Part shown: piece by piece, positions 9,211 through 21,447 of the stretch
How positions within the stretch are numbered: position 1 is the stretch's first letter
Layout of the letters: every line of letters starts with the position of its first letter
NCBI GenBank assembly: GCA_009922685.1
Contig: RFVA01000022.1
Location: forward strand, 1-35,906
Origin: Gammaproteobacteria bacterium
Lineage (GTDB): Bacteria > Pseudomonadota > Gammaproteobacteria > Methylococcales > Methylococcaceae
Reading direction: 5' to 3'
DNA length: 35,906 nt
Translations under genes and position numbers: made by a program
The notes under the pieces: generated by a model
The model's input: only the letters and a program-made list of their open reading frames with translations
Database searches by the model: none
What the model was told of the DNA's origin: nothing

Positions 9211-10095
9211 ATGTCGGTAAAAAAAAGAGGTTTAGGGCGAGGGCTTGATGCCTTGCTTGGGGCGGGTAAGCTTGAGGAAGGCAGCGAGCGTGATCGCGAT
9301 CGACTTCGCGTAGTCCCGACGGATCAGTTGCAGCCTAGTATTTTTCAGCCCCGCAAGGAGATGGATCCTTCAAGGCTCCAGGAATTGGCCAATTCGATCA
9401 GTGCGCAAGGCGTGGTGCAGCCGGTCATGGTTCGTGAGTTGACCGCCGGGGGCTTTGAAATCATTGCCGGTGAAAGACGCTGGCGAGCCTCACAATTGGC
9501 GGGTTTGAGGGACATTCCGGTGATCGTGAGGAAGGTCTCCGATCAGGCGGCGTTGGCCATCGCGCTGATTGAGAATATTCAGCGCGAGGATCTCAATGCA
9601 TTGGAAGAGGCTGAGGCCTTGCAGCGCCTTCTGGATGAGTATCGCATGACGCATCAGCAATTGGCCGATGCGGTGGGCAAGTCGCGCGCTACGGTGACCA
9701 ACTTGCTTCGTCTGAATGACCTCGACGCCGACGTGAAGGTGCTGCTCGCTAAGAGCTTGATTGAGATGGGGCATGCCCGCGCTATGCTGGGTCTCCCCGC
9801 CCATCAGCAGCAGGTTCTGGCGGCCCGCGTGGTAGAGCGGCAGCTGACCGTTAGAGCTGTCGAGGCGCTGGTTCAGGATATCCGTGAGGGTCGCCTGATT
9901 AAGCCAGAGCCTTCAAAGCCCAACGGCAAGGACCCCGATATTCGTCGGCTGGAGGATGATATCTCCGAGCGCCTCGGAGCGGTCGTGACGATTTCCCACG
10001 GCGCCAAGGGGAGCGGTCGGGTGGTCATCAAGTATGGCAGTCTTGATGAGCTGGAGGGGGTTTTGGGTTACTTCAAGAAGGACGTCGAGCGTTGA
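9211..10095 (+). CDS. parB: Chromosome-partitioning protein ParB (Spo0J)
   Basis: A parS-binding CTP-dependent clamp that loads on DNA near the origin and activates ParA. The N-terminus MSVKKRGLGRGLDALLG is the ParA-interacting signature. The ParB/Srx nucleotide-binding domain carries GERRWRASQLAGL, and a helix-turn-helix follows (about residues 150-175, near QLADAVGKSRATVTNLL). The C-terminal dimerisation domain ends FKKDVER. At 294 aa it is the usual size. A candidate target site lies at 605-620. Confidence 0.97.
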   Translation: MSVKKRGLGRGLDALLGAGKLEEGSERDRDRLRVVPTDQLQPSIFQPRKEMDPSRLQELANSISAQGVVQPVMVRELTAGGFEIIAGERRWRASQLAGLRDIPVIVRKVSDQAALAIALIENIQREDLNALEEAEALQRLLDEYRMTHQQLADAVGKSRATVTNLLRLNDLDADVKVLLAKSLIEMGHARAMLGLPAHQQQVLAARVVERQLTVRAVEALVQDIREGRLIKPEPSKPNGKDPDIRRLEDDISERLGAVVTISHGAKGSGRVVIKYGSLDELEGVLGYFKKDVER

Positions 10096-10123
10096 TCTTC
10101 CCCTGCGGCGCTGATATCATTCG

Positions 10124-10525
10124 ATGGAATTGCTTCACGTAAGGCCTATGGCTTCGAAGCGCCTGTTCCAGGTGGTTCGCTGGGTGCTGATGGCGCAGTT
10201 TTGCGCATCGATTTTGACGGCAGGCCTGGTTTGGGTTTTCTGGGGTTCGGTCCTTGGTGGCTCGGTGTTGGTGGGCGGGCTCATTGCGTGGGTGCCCAAT
10301 TTGGTGTTTTCTCTCCGATTCGGTTTTCGGGACGATCGCCAGACGGCCAAGCAGGTGGCAAGACGCCTTTATCAGGGCGAGTTCCTGAAGCTCTTGTTCA
10401 CCTCTGGCCTTTTTGCGGCGGCGTTCAATGTTCCGGGGCTTGAGTTCCTGCCGCTCATGGGGGGCTACGTTTGGGTGTTGACGATTTTCTGGTTCGCGCT
10501 GTTGGTGCGCGGCCATCATATTTAG
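10124..10525 (+). CDS. atpI: ATP synthase subunit I (AtpI)
   Basis: A small hydrophobic protein encoded at the head of the atp operon that assists assembly of the c-ring. The 133-aa sequence has four hydrophobic spans (VLMAQFCASILTAGLVWVFW, GGSVLVGGLIAWVPNLVF, FTSGLFAAAFNV, GGYVWVLTIFWFALLV). The ATG at 10148 is an alternative start (125 aa) with AAGG close upstream; I could not decide between them. Assignment rests on the position between parB and atpB and on the topology. Confidence 0.85.
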   Translation: MELLHVRPMASKRLFQVVRWVLMAQFCASILTAGLVWVFWGSVLGGSVLVGGLIAWVPNLVFSLRFGFRDDRQTAKQVARRLYQGEFLKLLFTSGLFAAAFNVPGLEFLPLMGGYVWVLTIFWFALLVRGHHI

Positions 10526-11629
<1,104 letters not shown>

Positions 11630-11687
11630 TCAACCTCTGTCGAGACGGTTTCCTTAGTGGCGAATTGACGATAGAGAGGACAGCGCT

Positions 11688-12170
11688 GTGAGTATCAATG
11701 CAACACTGATCGGCCAGATGATCACGTTTGCGCTTCTGGTGTGGTTCACCATGAAGTACGTGTGGCCGCCCTTGATGCAGGCTCTCGAAGAGCGAAAAAA
11801 GAAGATCGCTGAAGGCCTGGCTGCCGCCGAGAAGGGGCAGCATGAGATGGATCTCGCCGAGAAACGCGCTACTGGCCTACTTCGTGAAGCCAAGGATCAG
11901 GCAGCTGATATTGTGACCTTGGCCCAGAAGCGTGCGGGAGAGTTGGTTGAAGACTCCAAGCAATCTGCGAAGCAGGAAGGCGAAAGGATCGTGACGGCAG
12001 CCCGTTCCGAAATCGAGCGTGAAATTCAAAAGGCCCGTGAAGGGCTGCGTCAGGAGGTCGCTCATTTGGCAGTGGATGCGGCGGAAAAGATTCTGAAGAG
12101 CGAGGTGGACCGCACTAAGCATCAGGAGATCATCGCGCAGCTTGATAAGGCCTTGGACAAGAAATCATGA
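11688..12170 (+). CDS. atpF: F1Fo ATP synthase subunit b
   Basis: Peripheral stalk subunit: a single N-terminal membrane helix ([20 protein letters not shown]) followed by a long charged, helical coiled coil (160 aa in total). The GTG start at 11688 follows an AGAGAGGA ribosome-binding site. The stop overlaps the atpH start by 4 nt (ATGA). Confidence 0.96.
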   Translation: MSINATLIGQMITFALLVWFTMKYVWPPLMQALEERKKKIAEGLAAAEKGQHEMDLAEKRATGLLREAKDQAADIVTLAQKRAGELVEDSKQSAKQEGERIVTAARSEIEREIQKAREGLRQEVAHLAVDAAEKILKSEVDRTKHQEIIAQLDKALDKKS

Positions 12171-12703
12171 GTGAGCTGGTAACCTTGGCGAGGCCTTACG
12201 CCGTCGCGGCATACAAGCGCGCCAGTGAGACGGGCACAGCGGATCAATGGTCGACGCATCTCGCTTTTCTGTCAGCGGTGATGGCGGATCAGAGGATGCA
12301 GGCGGCGGCGTCTAATCCAAAGGTGCGTCGCGAAGCTCTGGTCAAGGCGTTTTTGGCTCTGTGCGAAGGTCGGCTGGATTCTGAGGGGCAGAATTTCCTC
12401 AGGCTGCTGATCGAAAATAACCGTCTTTCCCTGGTGGGCTCTATCGCCGAACTTTTTGAGCAGTACCGTGCTGAGCATGAGGGTTACATCAACGTCGACG
12501 TGGCCACAGCTTATGAGTTGACCCCTGGAGAAAAGACGAAACTGACCAAGACCCTCAACAAGGTGTTGGGGAAGGAAGCGCGGCTCAAGGTGAGTGTCGA
12601 TAAGAACCTGATTGGCGGTGTTTACATTCGTGCCGGGGATCGAGTGATTGACGCGTCGGTCCGCGGTCAGATCGAACGACTGGCTAAAAGTCTCTGGAAT
12701 TAA
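12167..12703 (+). CDS. atpH: F1Fo ATP synthase subunit delta
   Basis: Connects the F1 head to subunit b. The N-terminal [12 protein letters not shown] motif and the C-terminal [33 protein letters not shown] region are characteristic, and 178 aa is the normal length. Start ATG at 12167 is coupled to the atpF stop. Confidence 0.96.
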   Translation: MSELVTLARPYAVAAYKRASETGTADQWSTHLAFLSAVMADQRMQAAASNPKVRREALVKAFLALCEGRLDSEGQNFLRLLIENNRLSLVGSIAELFEQYRAEHEGYINVDVATAYELTPGEKTKLTKTLNKVLGKEARLKVSVDKNLIGGVYIRAGDRVIDASVRGQIERLAKSLWN

Positions 12704-12718
12704 AGCGAGAATAGAATT

Positions 12719-14260
12719 ATGCAGCTGAATCCATCTGAAATCAGTGACCTCATTAAATCTCGGATCGAGAACTTCGATCTCGGAGTGGAGTCGCGCAGCG
12801 AGGGAACGATTGTCAGTCTCACCGATGGCATTGTCCGCATCCACGGGCTTTCCGATGTGATGCAGGGTGAAATGGTCGAGTTCCCGGGGAACACGTTCGG
12901 TATGGCACTGAATCTGGAGCGTGACTCCGTCGGTGCGGTGGTTTTGGGTGCTTATGAGCATCTGGCGGAAGGCGATTCAGTCAAGTGTACGGGGCGTATT
13001 TTGGACGTGCCTGTCGGAGACGGTCTGCTGGGTCGCGTGGTGGACGCCTTGGGGCGCCCCATTGATGGGAAGGGTCCTCTTAATGAGGCCGGCCGTTCAC
13101 CGATTGAAAAGATTGCCCCGGGTGTCATTGCCCGCCAATCAGTCAGCCAGCCGCTCCAAACGGGATTGAAGGCCATCGATGCCATGATTCCAGTGGGTCG
13201 TGGCCAGCGTGAGTTGATCATTGGCGATCGTCAGACCGGTAAGACCGCCATTGCAATCGATACGATCATTAATCAGAAGGACACGGGTGTAAAGTGCATC
13301 TATGTTGCGATTGGCCAGAAACAGTCCTCCATCGCTAACGTGGTCCGGAAGCTCGAAGAGCATGGGGCCATGGCGCACACCATCATCGTGGCCGCCTCGG
13401 CCTCCGAATCAGCCGCGTTGCAATTCATCGGGCCATACTCCGGCTGCGCCATGGGGGAATTCTTCCGCGATCGTGGTGAAGATGCGCTGATTATTTACGA
13501 CGACCTCACCAAGCAGGCTTGGGCTTACCGCCAGATCTCCCTCTTGCTTCGTCGCCCGCCAGGCCGTGAAGCGTACCCGGGTGATGTCTTCTATCTCCAC
13601 TCCCGTCTCTTGGAGCGGGCTTCTAGAATTAATGCGGATGAAGTTGAAAAGCTGACCGGTGGGAAGGTGAAGGGTAAAACCGGCTCACTCACTGCGCTGC
13701 CGATCATTGAAACACAGGCAGGCGACGTCTCAGCATTCGTCCCGACGAACGTCATTTCGATTACAGACGGACAAATTTATCTTGAAACCAGTCTGTTCAA
13801 TGCGGGGGTTCGACCTGCCGTCAACGCGGGCCTCTCGGTGTCCCGCGTGGGCGGTGCAGCACAGACCAAGATCATCAAGAAGCTGGGTGGCGGTATCCGT
13901 CTTGACCTGGCTCAGTTCAGAGAGCTTGCGGCGTTCGCGCAGTTTGCCTCAGACCTTGACGAAGCGACCCGTAAGCAGATTGAGCGTGGTCAGCGGGTGA
14001 CCGAGATCATGAAGCAGGCTCAGTATTCTCCTTTGAGCGTAGCGCAGATGGCGGTCTCCCTGTTTGCGGCCAATGAAGGCTTCTTGGACGATATTGCGGT
14101 CGCCAAGGTGCGTGATTTTGAAGACGGCTTGCAAGGCTATATGAAGTCTGAGCATGGCAAGCTGCTTGAAAAAATCAATCAAACCGGAGATTTTGGCGAC
14201 GATATTCAGACCGCGCTTCGCAATGCGGTGACCCAGTTCAAAGCCACCAATACCTGGTAA
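12719..14260 (+). CDS. atpA: F1Fo ATP synthase subunit alpha
   Basis: Non-catalytic nucleotide-binding subunit of F1, 513 aa, full length. The P-loop GDRQTGKT is at about residues 169-176, and the signature [17 protein letters not shown] follows at about 360. Starts 15 nt after atpH. Confidence 0.98.
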   Translation: MQLNPSEISDLIKSRIENFDLGVESRSEGTIVSLTDGIVRIHGLSDVMQGEMVEFPGNTFGMALNLERDSVGAVVLGAYEHLAEGDSVKCTGRILDVPVGDGLLGRVVDALGRPIDGKGPLNEAGRSPIEKIAPGVIARQSVSQPLQTGLKAIDAMIPVGRGQRELIIGDRQTGKTAIAIDTIINQKDTGVKCIYVAIGQKQSSIANVVRKLEEHGAMAHTIIVAASASESAALQFIGPYSGCAMGEFFRDRGEDALIIYDDLTKQAWAYRQISLLLRRPPGREAYPGDVFYLHSRLLERASRINADEVEKLTGGKVKGKTGSLTALPIIETQAGDVSAFVPTNVISITDGQIYLETSLFNAGVRPAVNAGLSVSRVGGAAQTKIIKKLGGGIRLDLAQFRELAAFAQFASDLDEATRKQIERGQRVTEIMKQAQYSPLSVAQMAVSLFAANEGFLDDIAVAKVRDFEDGLQGYMKSEHGKLLEKINQTGDFGDDIQTALRNAVTQFKATNTW

Positions 14261-14267
14261 ACACAGC

Positions 14268-15131
14268 ATGGCCGTTGGAAAAGAAATTCGCCTGAAGATC
14301 GCGAGTATCAAAAATACTCAGAAGATCACGCGCGCCATGGAAATGGTGGCCGCTAGCAAAATGCGGAAAACCCAAGACCGCATGCAGGCGACACGGCCCT
14401 ACTCGCAGCGGATCATCAAGATTATCCAGCATTTAGCGACAGCCAATCCTGAATATCGCCATCCTTATACGATCGCCCGGCCGGTTAAACGTGTCGGTTT
14501 GATCTTGATTTCATCGGATCGGGGCCTCTGTGGTGGTTTGAATGCGAACCTTTTTCGCTTAGCCATCCGGCGGATGCGAGAGTGGGACGCTCAGGGGGTC
14601 GCCGTGACCATGGCGATTATTGGGTTAAAAGGACAAAGTTTCTTTGGATCCATTGGCGCCCAAGTGATTGCCCAAACAACGCGACTGGGTGATCGCCCGG
14701 AGCTTCAGGATATTCTTGGCGTGATCAAGGTTCAGCTGGATGCCTTCGCCGACGGGAGTGTCGATGAGGTGCATCTGTTGTCGAACGATTTCGTCAACAC
14801 TATGACCCAGAAGCCGACCCTCACCCAGTTATTGCCGATTGCTTCGGCTGATATGGAAGAGGGGGCAAAGGCGCAGTGGGACTATATCTATGAGCCAGAT
14901 GCCAGAGAAGTCTTGGATCAGTTGCTGGTGCGTTATGTCGAATCCCTTGTCTTCCAGGGCTTGGTTGAGAATAACGCTTGTGAACAGGCCGCCCGCATGG
15001 TGGCGATGAAGAGTGCATCGGATAACGCAGGCAAACTGATCAAGGAACTGCAGTTGATCTACAACAAGGCCCGTCAGGCTGCCATCACACAAGAAATCGC
15101 CGAGATTGTCGGCGGTGCAGCAGCTGTTTGA
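14268..15131 (+). CDS. atpG: F1Fo ATP synthase subunit gamma
   Basis: Central rotor shaft of F1, 287 aa. The N-terminal helix [20 protein letters not shown] and the C-terminal signature [17 protein letters not shown], which together form the coiled coil inside the alpha3beta3 ring, are both present. The conserved [11 protein letters not shown] Rossmann-like segment is seen near residue 80. Confidence 0.97.
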   Translation: MAVGKEIRLKIASIKNTQKITRAMEMVAASKMRKTQDRMQATRPYSQRIIKIIQHLATANPEYRHPYTIARPVKRVGLILISSDRGLCGGLNANLFRLAIRRMREWDAQGVAVTMAIIGLKGQSFFGSIGAQVIAQTTRLGDRPELQDILGVIKVQLDAFADGSVDEVHLLSNDFVNTMTQKPTLTQLLPIASADMEEGAKAQWDYIYEPDAREVLDQLLVRYVESLVFQGLVENNACEQAARMVAMKSASDNAGKLIKELQLIYNKARQAAITQEIAEIVGGAAAV

Positions 15132-15156
15132 TCTGGTCATTGAACAAAACCCTTAA

Positions 15157-16557
<1,401 letters not shown>

Positions 16558-16584
16558 TCGAATGAATACGAGGGGAGCGTAACC

Positions 16585-17007
16585 ATGGCGATGACAATTC
16601 ACGTGGACATCGTGAGCGCGCAGGCGGAGATCTTCTCAGGACATGCGGAGTTGGTGATCGCCCCTGCCGAAATGGGTGAAGTGGGTATTGCTGCGCGTCA
16701 CGCCCCGTTTCTTGCTCGACTCAAGCCAGGCGAAGTGCGTGTCAAGATCAGCAGCACCGAGATGCAACCCTTCTATGTTTCAGGAGGATTGATTGAGGTT
16801 CAGCCTCAGGGTGTGACGATCCTGGCGGATACGGCCATCAGAGCTAAAGATATCGACGAAGCGGCCGCGCTTGAGGCTAAGCGGCGGGCAGAGGACATGT
16901 TGGCTGATAAGTCGGGCAAAATGGATTTTGCCCTCGCCCAGGCGAAGCTCGCTGAAGCCGTGGTGCAACTTAGGACCTTGGACAAGTATCGTTCCAATCG
17001 CGCTTAA
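16585..17007 (+). CDS. atpC: F1Fo ATP synthase subunit epsilon
   Basis: Rotor-associated subunit that can inhibit ATP hydrolysis. The N-terminal beta sandwich includes PAEMGEVGIAARHAPFLARLKPGEVRV and FYVSGGLIEVQPQGVTILADTA; a short C-terminal helical pair follows. It is 140 aa, preceded by a GGGGAG ribosome-binding site, and is the last gene before a strong terminator. Confidence 0.97.
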   Translation: MAMTIHVDIVSAQAEIFSGHAELVIAPAEMGEVGIAARHAPFLARLKPGEVRVKISSTEMQPFYVSGGLIEVQPQGVTILADTAIRAKDIDEAAALEAKRRAEDMLADKSGKMDFALAQAKLAEAVVQLRTLDKYRSNRA

Positions 17008-17028
17008 TCGCCAAAACGCAATGGGAGG

Positions 17029-17084
17029 AAGCCCGGCATGAGGGCCGCTGTTGAGCGGATCTGTCATGCCGGGCTTTTTGTTTT
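17029..17084 (+). terminator. Rho-independent terminator of the atp operon
   Basis: A perfect 11-bp stem (17031-17041 with 17064-17074, GCCCGGCATGA/TCATGCCGGGC), extendable by an A-T pair or two, is followed by a run of T broken only by one G. The 22-nt loop contains a second 5-bp hairpin (CCGCT/AGCGG). It lies 24 nt after atpC and separates the ATP synthase operon from glmU. Confidence 0.92.
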
Positions 17085-17140
17085 ATGGGCATATGGTCTC
17101 GGTGTTGTATCGTTGACCAGCCTAGGGGTGGGGAAGTTAC

Positions 17141-18523
17141 ATGCAGCTTGAAGTCATTGTTCTTGCAGCGGGCCAGGGTTCCCGCATGCGTTCAGCTATT
17201 CCGAAGGTCTTGCATCGGATCGCTGGGGTGCCGTTATTGGAACACGTGGCCAGACTCGCCAAATCCTTGAGTCCTCTAAGGACGACCATAATCTATGGGC
17301 ATGGCGGCGAGGAGGTTCTGGAGGCGCTGGGTCACCTGGATGTTGATTGGGTGGAGCAGCGTGAGCGTCTTGGGACAGGACATGCGGTCATGCAGGTCGA
17401 AAAAGGGATGCGTGATGAGGCGACCGTCTTGGTGCTTTATGGCGACGTTCCTTTGTTGCAACAAGACACTGTGACCGAGCTCCTTGCTTTGACTCATGAC
17501 GGCAGCTTGGCCCTCTTGACGGTCTTATTGGACGATCCAACCGGCTACGGACGCATCGTTCGCGATCAGCGGGGTCGCGTTCAAAGGATTGTCGAGGAAA
17601 AAGATACAACGACGGAAGAGCGCCTTATACGAGAAGGCAACAGCGGCATCCTGGCGGTCAACGGGCAACGCCTCAAGGGCTGGCTAAATCGTTTGACGAA
17701 CCAGAACGCCCAGGGTGAGTATTATCTGACGGACATCATTGGTCTTGCGGTCGAGGATGGTGTTCCTGTGGAAACCGTCACCGCCACTGATGTGGATGAG
17801 GTGTTGGGGGTCAATAATCGGCAGCAGCTCGCTCATCTCGAGCGAGTCTACCAGCTCCGCCAGGCCGAAGCCCTCATGGCATCAGGCGTGACGCTCAAAG
17901 ATCCCGCGCGCTTTGACCTTCGTGGCCAATTAAGGGTCGTCGGTCAGGATGTCGAGATGGACGTGGGCGTCATACTTGAAGGAGATGTCCATCTGGGGCA
18001 TCGGGTTCGCATTGGGGCGCATTGCATGATTCGGGACAGCCACATCGGCGATGATGTCGACATTTTGCCTTACAGCTTGGTGGATGGGGCCAGAATTGGC
18101 GATGGGTCCAGAGTGGGTCCTTACGCGCGAATCCGTCCGGATACCGAGCTTGAGGCCGGTGTCCATGTGGGGAATTTCGTGGAGATCAAGAAGACCCGAA
18201 TCGGCAGAGGATCCAAGGTCAATCACCTGAGCTATATCGGGGATGCGACGGTGGGCAGCCGCGTCAATATTGGTGCCGGAACGATCACCTGCAATTATGA
18301 TGGCGTCAATAAGTTCCAAACAATCATCGAGGATGGGGCGTTCATCGGTTCTGACAGTCAGTTAGTGGCCCCGGTTCGCATTGGTGCCGGGGCGACGATT
18401 GGCGCGGGTTCGACCATCACCCGGGATGCTCCGGCCGATCAGCTGACCTTAAGCAGGAGTCGTCAGGTGAATGTGGAAGGTTGGCAGCGGCCAAAGAAGA
18501 AGTGCCAAGAGAGTGGGGATTGA
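17141..18523 (+). CDS. glmU: Bifunctional GlmU (GlcN-1-P acetyltransferase / GlcNAc-1-P uridyltransferase)
   Basis: Makes UDP-GlcNAc for peptidoglycan and LPS in two steps. The N-terminal pyrophosphorylase domain carries LAAGQGSRMRSAIPKVLHRIAG, and the C-terminal half (from about residue 250) is a left-handed beta helix of hexapeptide repeats ending with NIGAGTITCNYDG and KFQTIIEDGAFIGSDSQLV, which hold the acetyl-CoA site. At 460 aa it is full length. Adjacent to glmS (3-nt gap), which makes the preceding amino sugar. Confidence 0.98.
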   Translation: MQLEVIVLAAGQGSRMRSAIPKVLHRIAGVPLLEHVARLAKSLSPLRTTIIYGHGGEEVLEALGHLDVDWVEQRERLGTGHAVMQVEKGMRDEATVLVLYGDVPLLQQDTVTELLALTHDGSLALLTVLLDDPTGYGRIVRDQRGRVQRIVEEKDTTTEERLIREGNSGILAVNGQRLKGWLNRLTNQNAQGEYYLTDIIGLAVEDGVPVETVTATDVDEVLGVNNRQQLAHLERVYQLRQAEALMASGVTLKDPARFDLRGQLRVVGQDVEMDVGVILEGDVHLGHRVRIGAHCMIRDSHIGDDVDILPYSLVDGARIGDGSRVGPYARIRPDTELEAGVHVGNFVEIKKTRIGRGSKVNHLSYIGDATVGSRVNIGAGTITCNYDGVNKFQTIIEDGAFIGSDSQLVAPVRIGAGATIGAGSTITRDAPADQLTLSRSRQVNVEGWQRPKKKCQESGD

Positions 18524-18526
18524 TCT

Positions 18527-20359
18527 ATGTGTGGAATCGTAGGGGCCATCTCGCATCGTGATGTCACTGGCATCTTGGTGGAAGGGCTAAAGCGACTTGA
18601 ATATCGGGGCTATGATTCGGCCGGGATCGCCGTGATTGATGCGGTCGGTGCCCTGAAAAGGGTCAGGCGGAAGGGCAAGATTCGAGAGCTTGAAGCCGCC
18701 CTTGATGTTTCACCCACCGCGGGGTGTCTCGGGATTGCGCATACTCGATGGGCGACGCATGGGGCTCCTTCAGAGCGCAACGCGCATCCGCATCTTTGTC
18801 GCGACGCGGTGGCGGTGGTTCACAACGGCATTATTGAGAACCACGAATCACTAAGGATTTCCCTTGAGGCGAAGGGCTATGTCTTTGAATCCGAGACGGA
18901 TACCGAGACCATCGTTCATCAGATTAGCGACTTCATGCAGCGGGGTTTATCTCTCATGGATGCGGTCCGGGAGACCACTCAGCTTCTCGAAGGGGCTTAT
19001 GCCATCGGAGTGATTGCCGCCTCTGAGCCGAAGACGCTGATTGCTGCGCGCCAAGGTAGCCCCCTGGTGGTGGGGCTTGGTGAAGGTGAACAATTCATCG
19101 CATCGGATATCTTCGCCTTGGTTGCCGAAACGCAGCGCTTCGTCTTTCTTGAAGATGGTGACTTGGTGGCGCTGACGGTTGATGGTGTCTCTATCTATGA
19201 TCGCGATGGCGAAAAAATAGAGCGCCCGGTTCATGAGACTGGATTGGTGGCTGACGCGGTCGAGCGGGGTGAATATCGGCATTACATGCAAAAGGAAATT
19301 CACGAGCAGCCAAAGGCTATCACCAAGACGCTGGAGGGTCGTCTAAAGGACGGCCGGGTCTTGGACGCCGCATTTGGAGAGGGTGCCGCTGCGGCTTTTG
19401 ACCGTATTCGCCATGTGCAGATTGTCGCCTGTGGAACCAGTTATCACGCTGGCCTCGTCGCGCGCTATTGGCTCGAGGATATTGCGGGGATTCGTTGTGA
19501 CGTCGAGGTCGCTAGCGAATTTCGTTATCGCCGCCACGTGGTGACCGAGGGTACTTTGTTTGTGACCATCTCCCAGTCAGGGGAGACCGCAGATACCCTT
19601 GCGGCGCTCAAGGAAGCCGTCCGGCTTGGCTACGACTCAACGCTTGCCATCTGTAATGTTCCTGAAAGCTCCATGGTGCGGGGCTCTGATTTTCATCTGA
19701 TGACCCGGGCGGGTCCTGAGGTGGGGGTTGCCTCTACCAAGGCATTTACCACCCAGCTGGTGGCCTTGTTAATGCTGGTCCTGGTGCTTGGGCGTCGACA
19801 CGCCCTGGGTCAGGATCGGGAGCGGGCGATTGTTAGAGAGCTTGAGTCCCTGTCGGCTCAGGTTGCGCACGCGCTGACCCTTGAAAATGATATCCAACAA
19901 TGGGCCGAGCGGTTCGGTGACAAGGAGCATGCCCTTTATCTGGGCCGTGGGCCCCAGTACCCGGTTGCGATGGAAGGCGCTCTAAAGCTGAAGGAGATCT
20001 CCTATATCCATGCTGAGGCCTATCCCTCCGGAGAATTAAAGCATGGGCCGTTGGCCTTGATTGATGATGAGATGCCCGTGGTGGCGGTAGCTCCCAATGA
20101 TGAGCTCCTTGAAAAACTTAAATCTAATCTTCAGGAAGTCCATGCCCGAGGTGGGGAGCTCTACGTCTTTGCAGGTGCTGGTGCGTCGATGGATTCGGTC
20201 CCAGGGGTTAAGCTTTTGAGGGTCGCTGAAACCGATGAAGTCGTGGCGCCGATCGTCTTCACAATTCCCTTACAAATGCTTGCGTACCATGTAGCCCTTA
20301 TTAAGGGGACTGATGTTGATCAACCTCGAAACTTAGCCAAGTCGGTCACGGTGGAGTAG
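18527..20359 (+). CDS. glmS: Glutamine--fructose-6-phosphate aminotransferase GlmS
   Basis: Converts fructose-6-phosphate and glutamine to glucosamine-6-phosphate, the entry step to amino sugars. The N-terminus MCGIVGAI supplies the nucleophilic Cys after Met removal; HTRWATHGAPSERNAHPH follows in the glutaminase domain. Two SIS domains include CGTSYHAG and SQSGETADTLAAL. The end DQPRNLAKSVTVE is the standard C-terminus. 610 aa. No glmS ribozyme is possible in the 3-nt gap upstream. Confidence 0.98.
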   Translation: MCGIVGAISHRDVTGILVEGLKRLEYRGYDSAGIAVIDAVGALKRVRRKGKIRELEAALDVSPTAGCLGIAHTRWATHGAPSERNAHPHLCRDAVAVVHNGIIENHESLRISLEAKGYVFESETDTETIVHQISDFMQRGLSLMDAVRETTQLLEGAYAIGVIAASEPKTLIAARQGSPLVVGLGEGEQFIASDIFALVAETQRFVFLEDGDLVALTVDGVSIYDRDGEKIERPVHETGLVADAVERGEYRHYMQKEIHEQPKAITKTLEGRLKDGRVLDAAFGEGAAAAFDRIRHVQIVACGTSYHAGLVARYWLEDIAGIRCDVEVASEFRYRRHVVTEGTLFVTISQSGETADTLAALKEAVRLGYDSTLAICNVPESSMVRGSDFHLMTRAGPEVGVASTKAFTTQLVALLMLVLVLGRRHALGQDRERAIVRELESLSAQVAHALTLENDIQQWAERFGDKEHALYLGRGPQYPVAMEGALKLKEISYIHAEAYPSGELKHGPLALIDDEMPVVAVAPNDELLEKLKSNLQEVHARGGELYVFAGAGASMDSVPGVKLLRVAETDEVVAPIVFTIPLQMLAYHVALIKGTDVDQPRNLAKSVTVE

Positions 20360-20439
20360 ATAATTCTTGTTCGTGGCGTGAAATTTGCGAGTCCTAAAGC
20401 GCGGCGACGTGCCGCCAAAAAATCCAAGGAGATATCATC

Positions 20440-21447
20440 ATGCAGTTAGGCATCATCGGGTTAGGTCGAATGGGCGGCAATATGGCGCGTCGCTTGATGC
20501 GAGCGGGCCATGAATGTGTGGCCTTCGACATGCATCAAAGTGCCGTCGAGGCATTGGCTCAGGAGGGTGCTAAGGGGGCTCGAAGCCTGGAGGATTTTGT
20601 CAGTAGCCTCGCGGCCCCTCGGGTCATTTGGATTATGGTACCGGCCGCCGTGGTCGATGCCACGGTCGAGGGTCTTCAGCCCTTGTTAAGCCCTGGTGAT
20701 ATCCTGATTGATGGGGGTAATTCCTACTATATCGATGATATTCGCCGCGCTAAAAGCCTGGCTCAGTCGGGCCTTCATTACCTTGATATCGGCACCAGTG
20801 GGGGTGTTCATGGCCTTGATCGGGGTTACTGCCTGATGGTCGGTGGCGATTCCTCCGCGGTAAAGCACATTGACCCGATCCTGAAAGCTCTGGCCCCAGG
20901 TGTCGGCGACATTGAGCCGATCGTGGCCGATCAGGAGGGGAGTACGGCGATGCAGGGCTACCTCCATTGCGGGCCAGCGGGTGCTGGGCACTTTGTCAAA
21001 ATGGTGCATAACGGCATTGAGTATGGCCTTATGGCGGCTTATGCGGAAGGATTCAATATCTTAAAACAGGCGAACATGGGCCTAGAAGGACGTGAGACCG
21101 ATGCTGAAACTTCACCGCTTAGGCATCCGGAGCATTTCCAGTACGACCTTCCCTTGAAGGATATTGCCGAACTTTGGCGCCGCGGCAGTGTGGTGACCTC
21201 TTGGCTTTTGGATTTGACGGCCCTCGCTCTGGCGAAGAGTCCTGAGCTTGATGAATTCTCGGGTCGGGTCTCTGATTCGGGTGAAGGCCGCTGGACGGTT
21301 CATGCGGCGATTGAGCAGGGGACCCCGGCGCCGGTGCTGACGGCAGCCGTTAATCAGCGTTTTGCCTCCCGGGGTGAAGATGAGTTTGCGTTGAAGGTGT
21401 TGTCTGCGATGCGTTACCACTTTGGTGGTCATCAGGAGAAGAAATGA
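20440..21447 (+). CDS. gnd: 6-phosphogluconate dehydrogenase, decarboxylating (short NAD-type)
   Basis: Oxidises 6-phosphogluconate to ribulose-5-phosphate and CO2. At 335 aa it belongs to the short GndA/YqeC-like class rather than the 470-aa NADP enzyme. The Rossmann motif [14 protein letters not shown] opens the protein, and the substrate/catalytic region [21 protein letters not shown] is intact. The ATG is preceded by AAGGAGA. It overlaps zwf by 4 nt. In methylotrophs the gnd/zwf pair forms the oxidative branch of the ribulose monophosphate cycle, which fits the pmoC-like gene at the window's end. NAD preference is inferred from the class, not proven. Confidence 0.95.
   Translation: MQLGIIGLGRMGGNMARRLMRAGHECVAFDMHQSAVEALAQEGAKGARSLEDFVSSLAAPRVIWIMVPAAVVDATVEGLQPLLSPGDILIDGGNSYYIDDIRRAKSLAQSGLHYLDIGTSGGVHGLDRGYCLMVGGDSSAVKHIDPILKALAPGVGDIEPIVADQEGSTAMQGYLHCGPAGAGHFVKMVHNGIEYGLMAAYAEGFNILKQANMGLEGRETDAETSPLRHPEHFQYDLPLKDIAELWRRGSVVTSWLLDLTALALAKSPELDEFSGRVSDSGEGRWTVHAAIEQGTPAPVLTAAVNQRFASRGEDEFALKVLSAMRYHFGGHQEKK

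Noticed and set aside
10130-10150. Second parS-like site (CTTCACGTAAGG)
   Set aside because: Only the central CACGT agrees; the right arm has too many mismatches.
20400-20420. Terminator between glmS and gnd
   Set aside because: The stem is 5 bp (GCGGC/GCCGC) and is followed by A residues on the plus strand, and no T-run follows on the minus strand.
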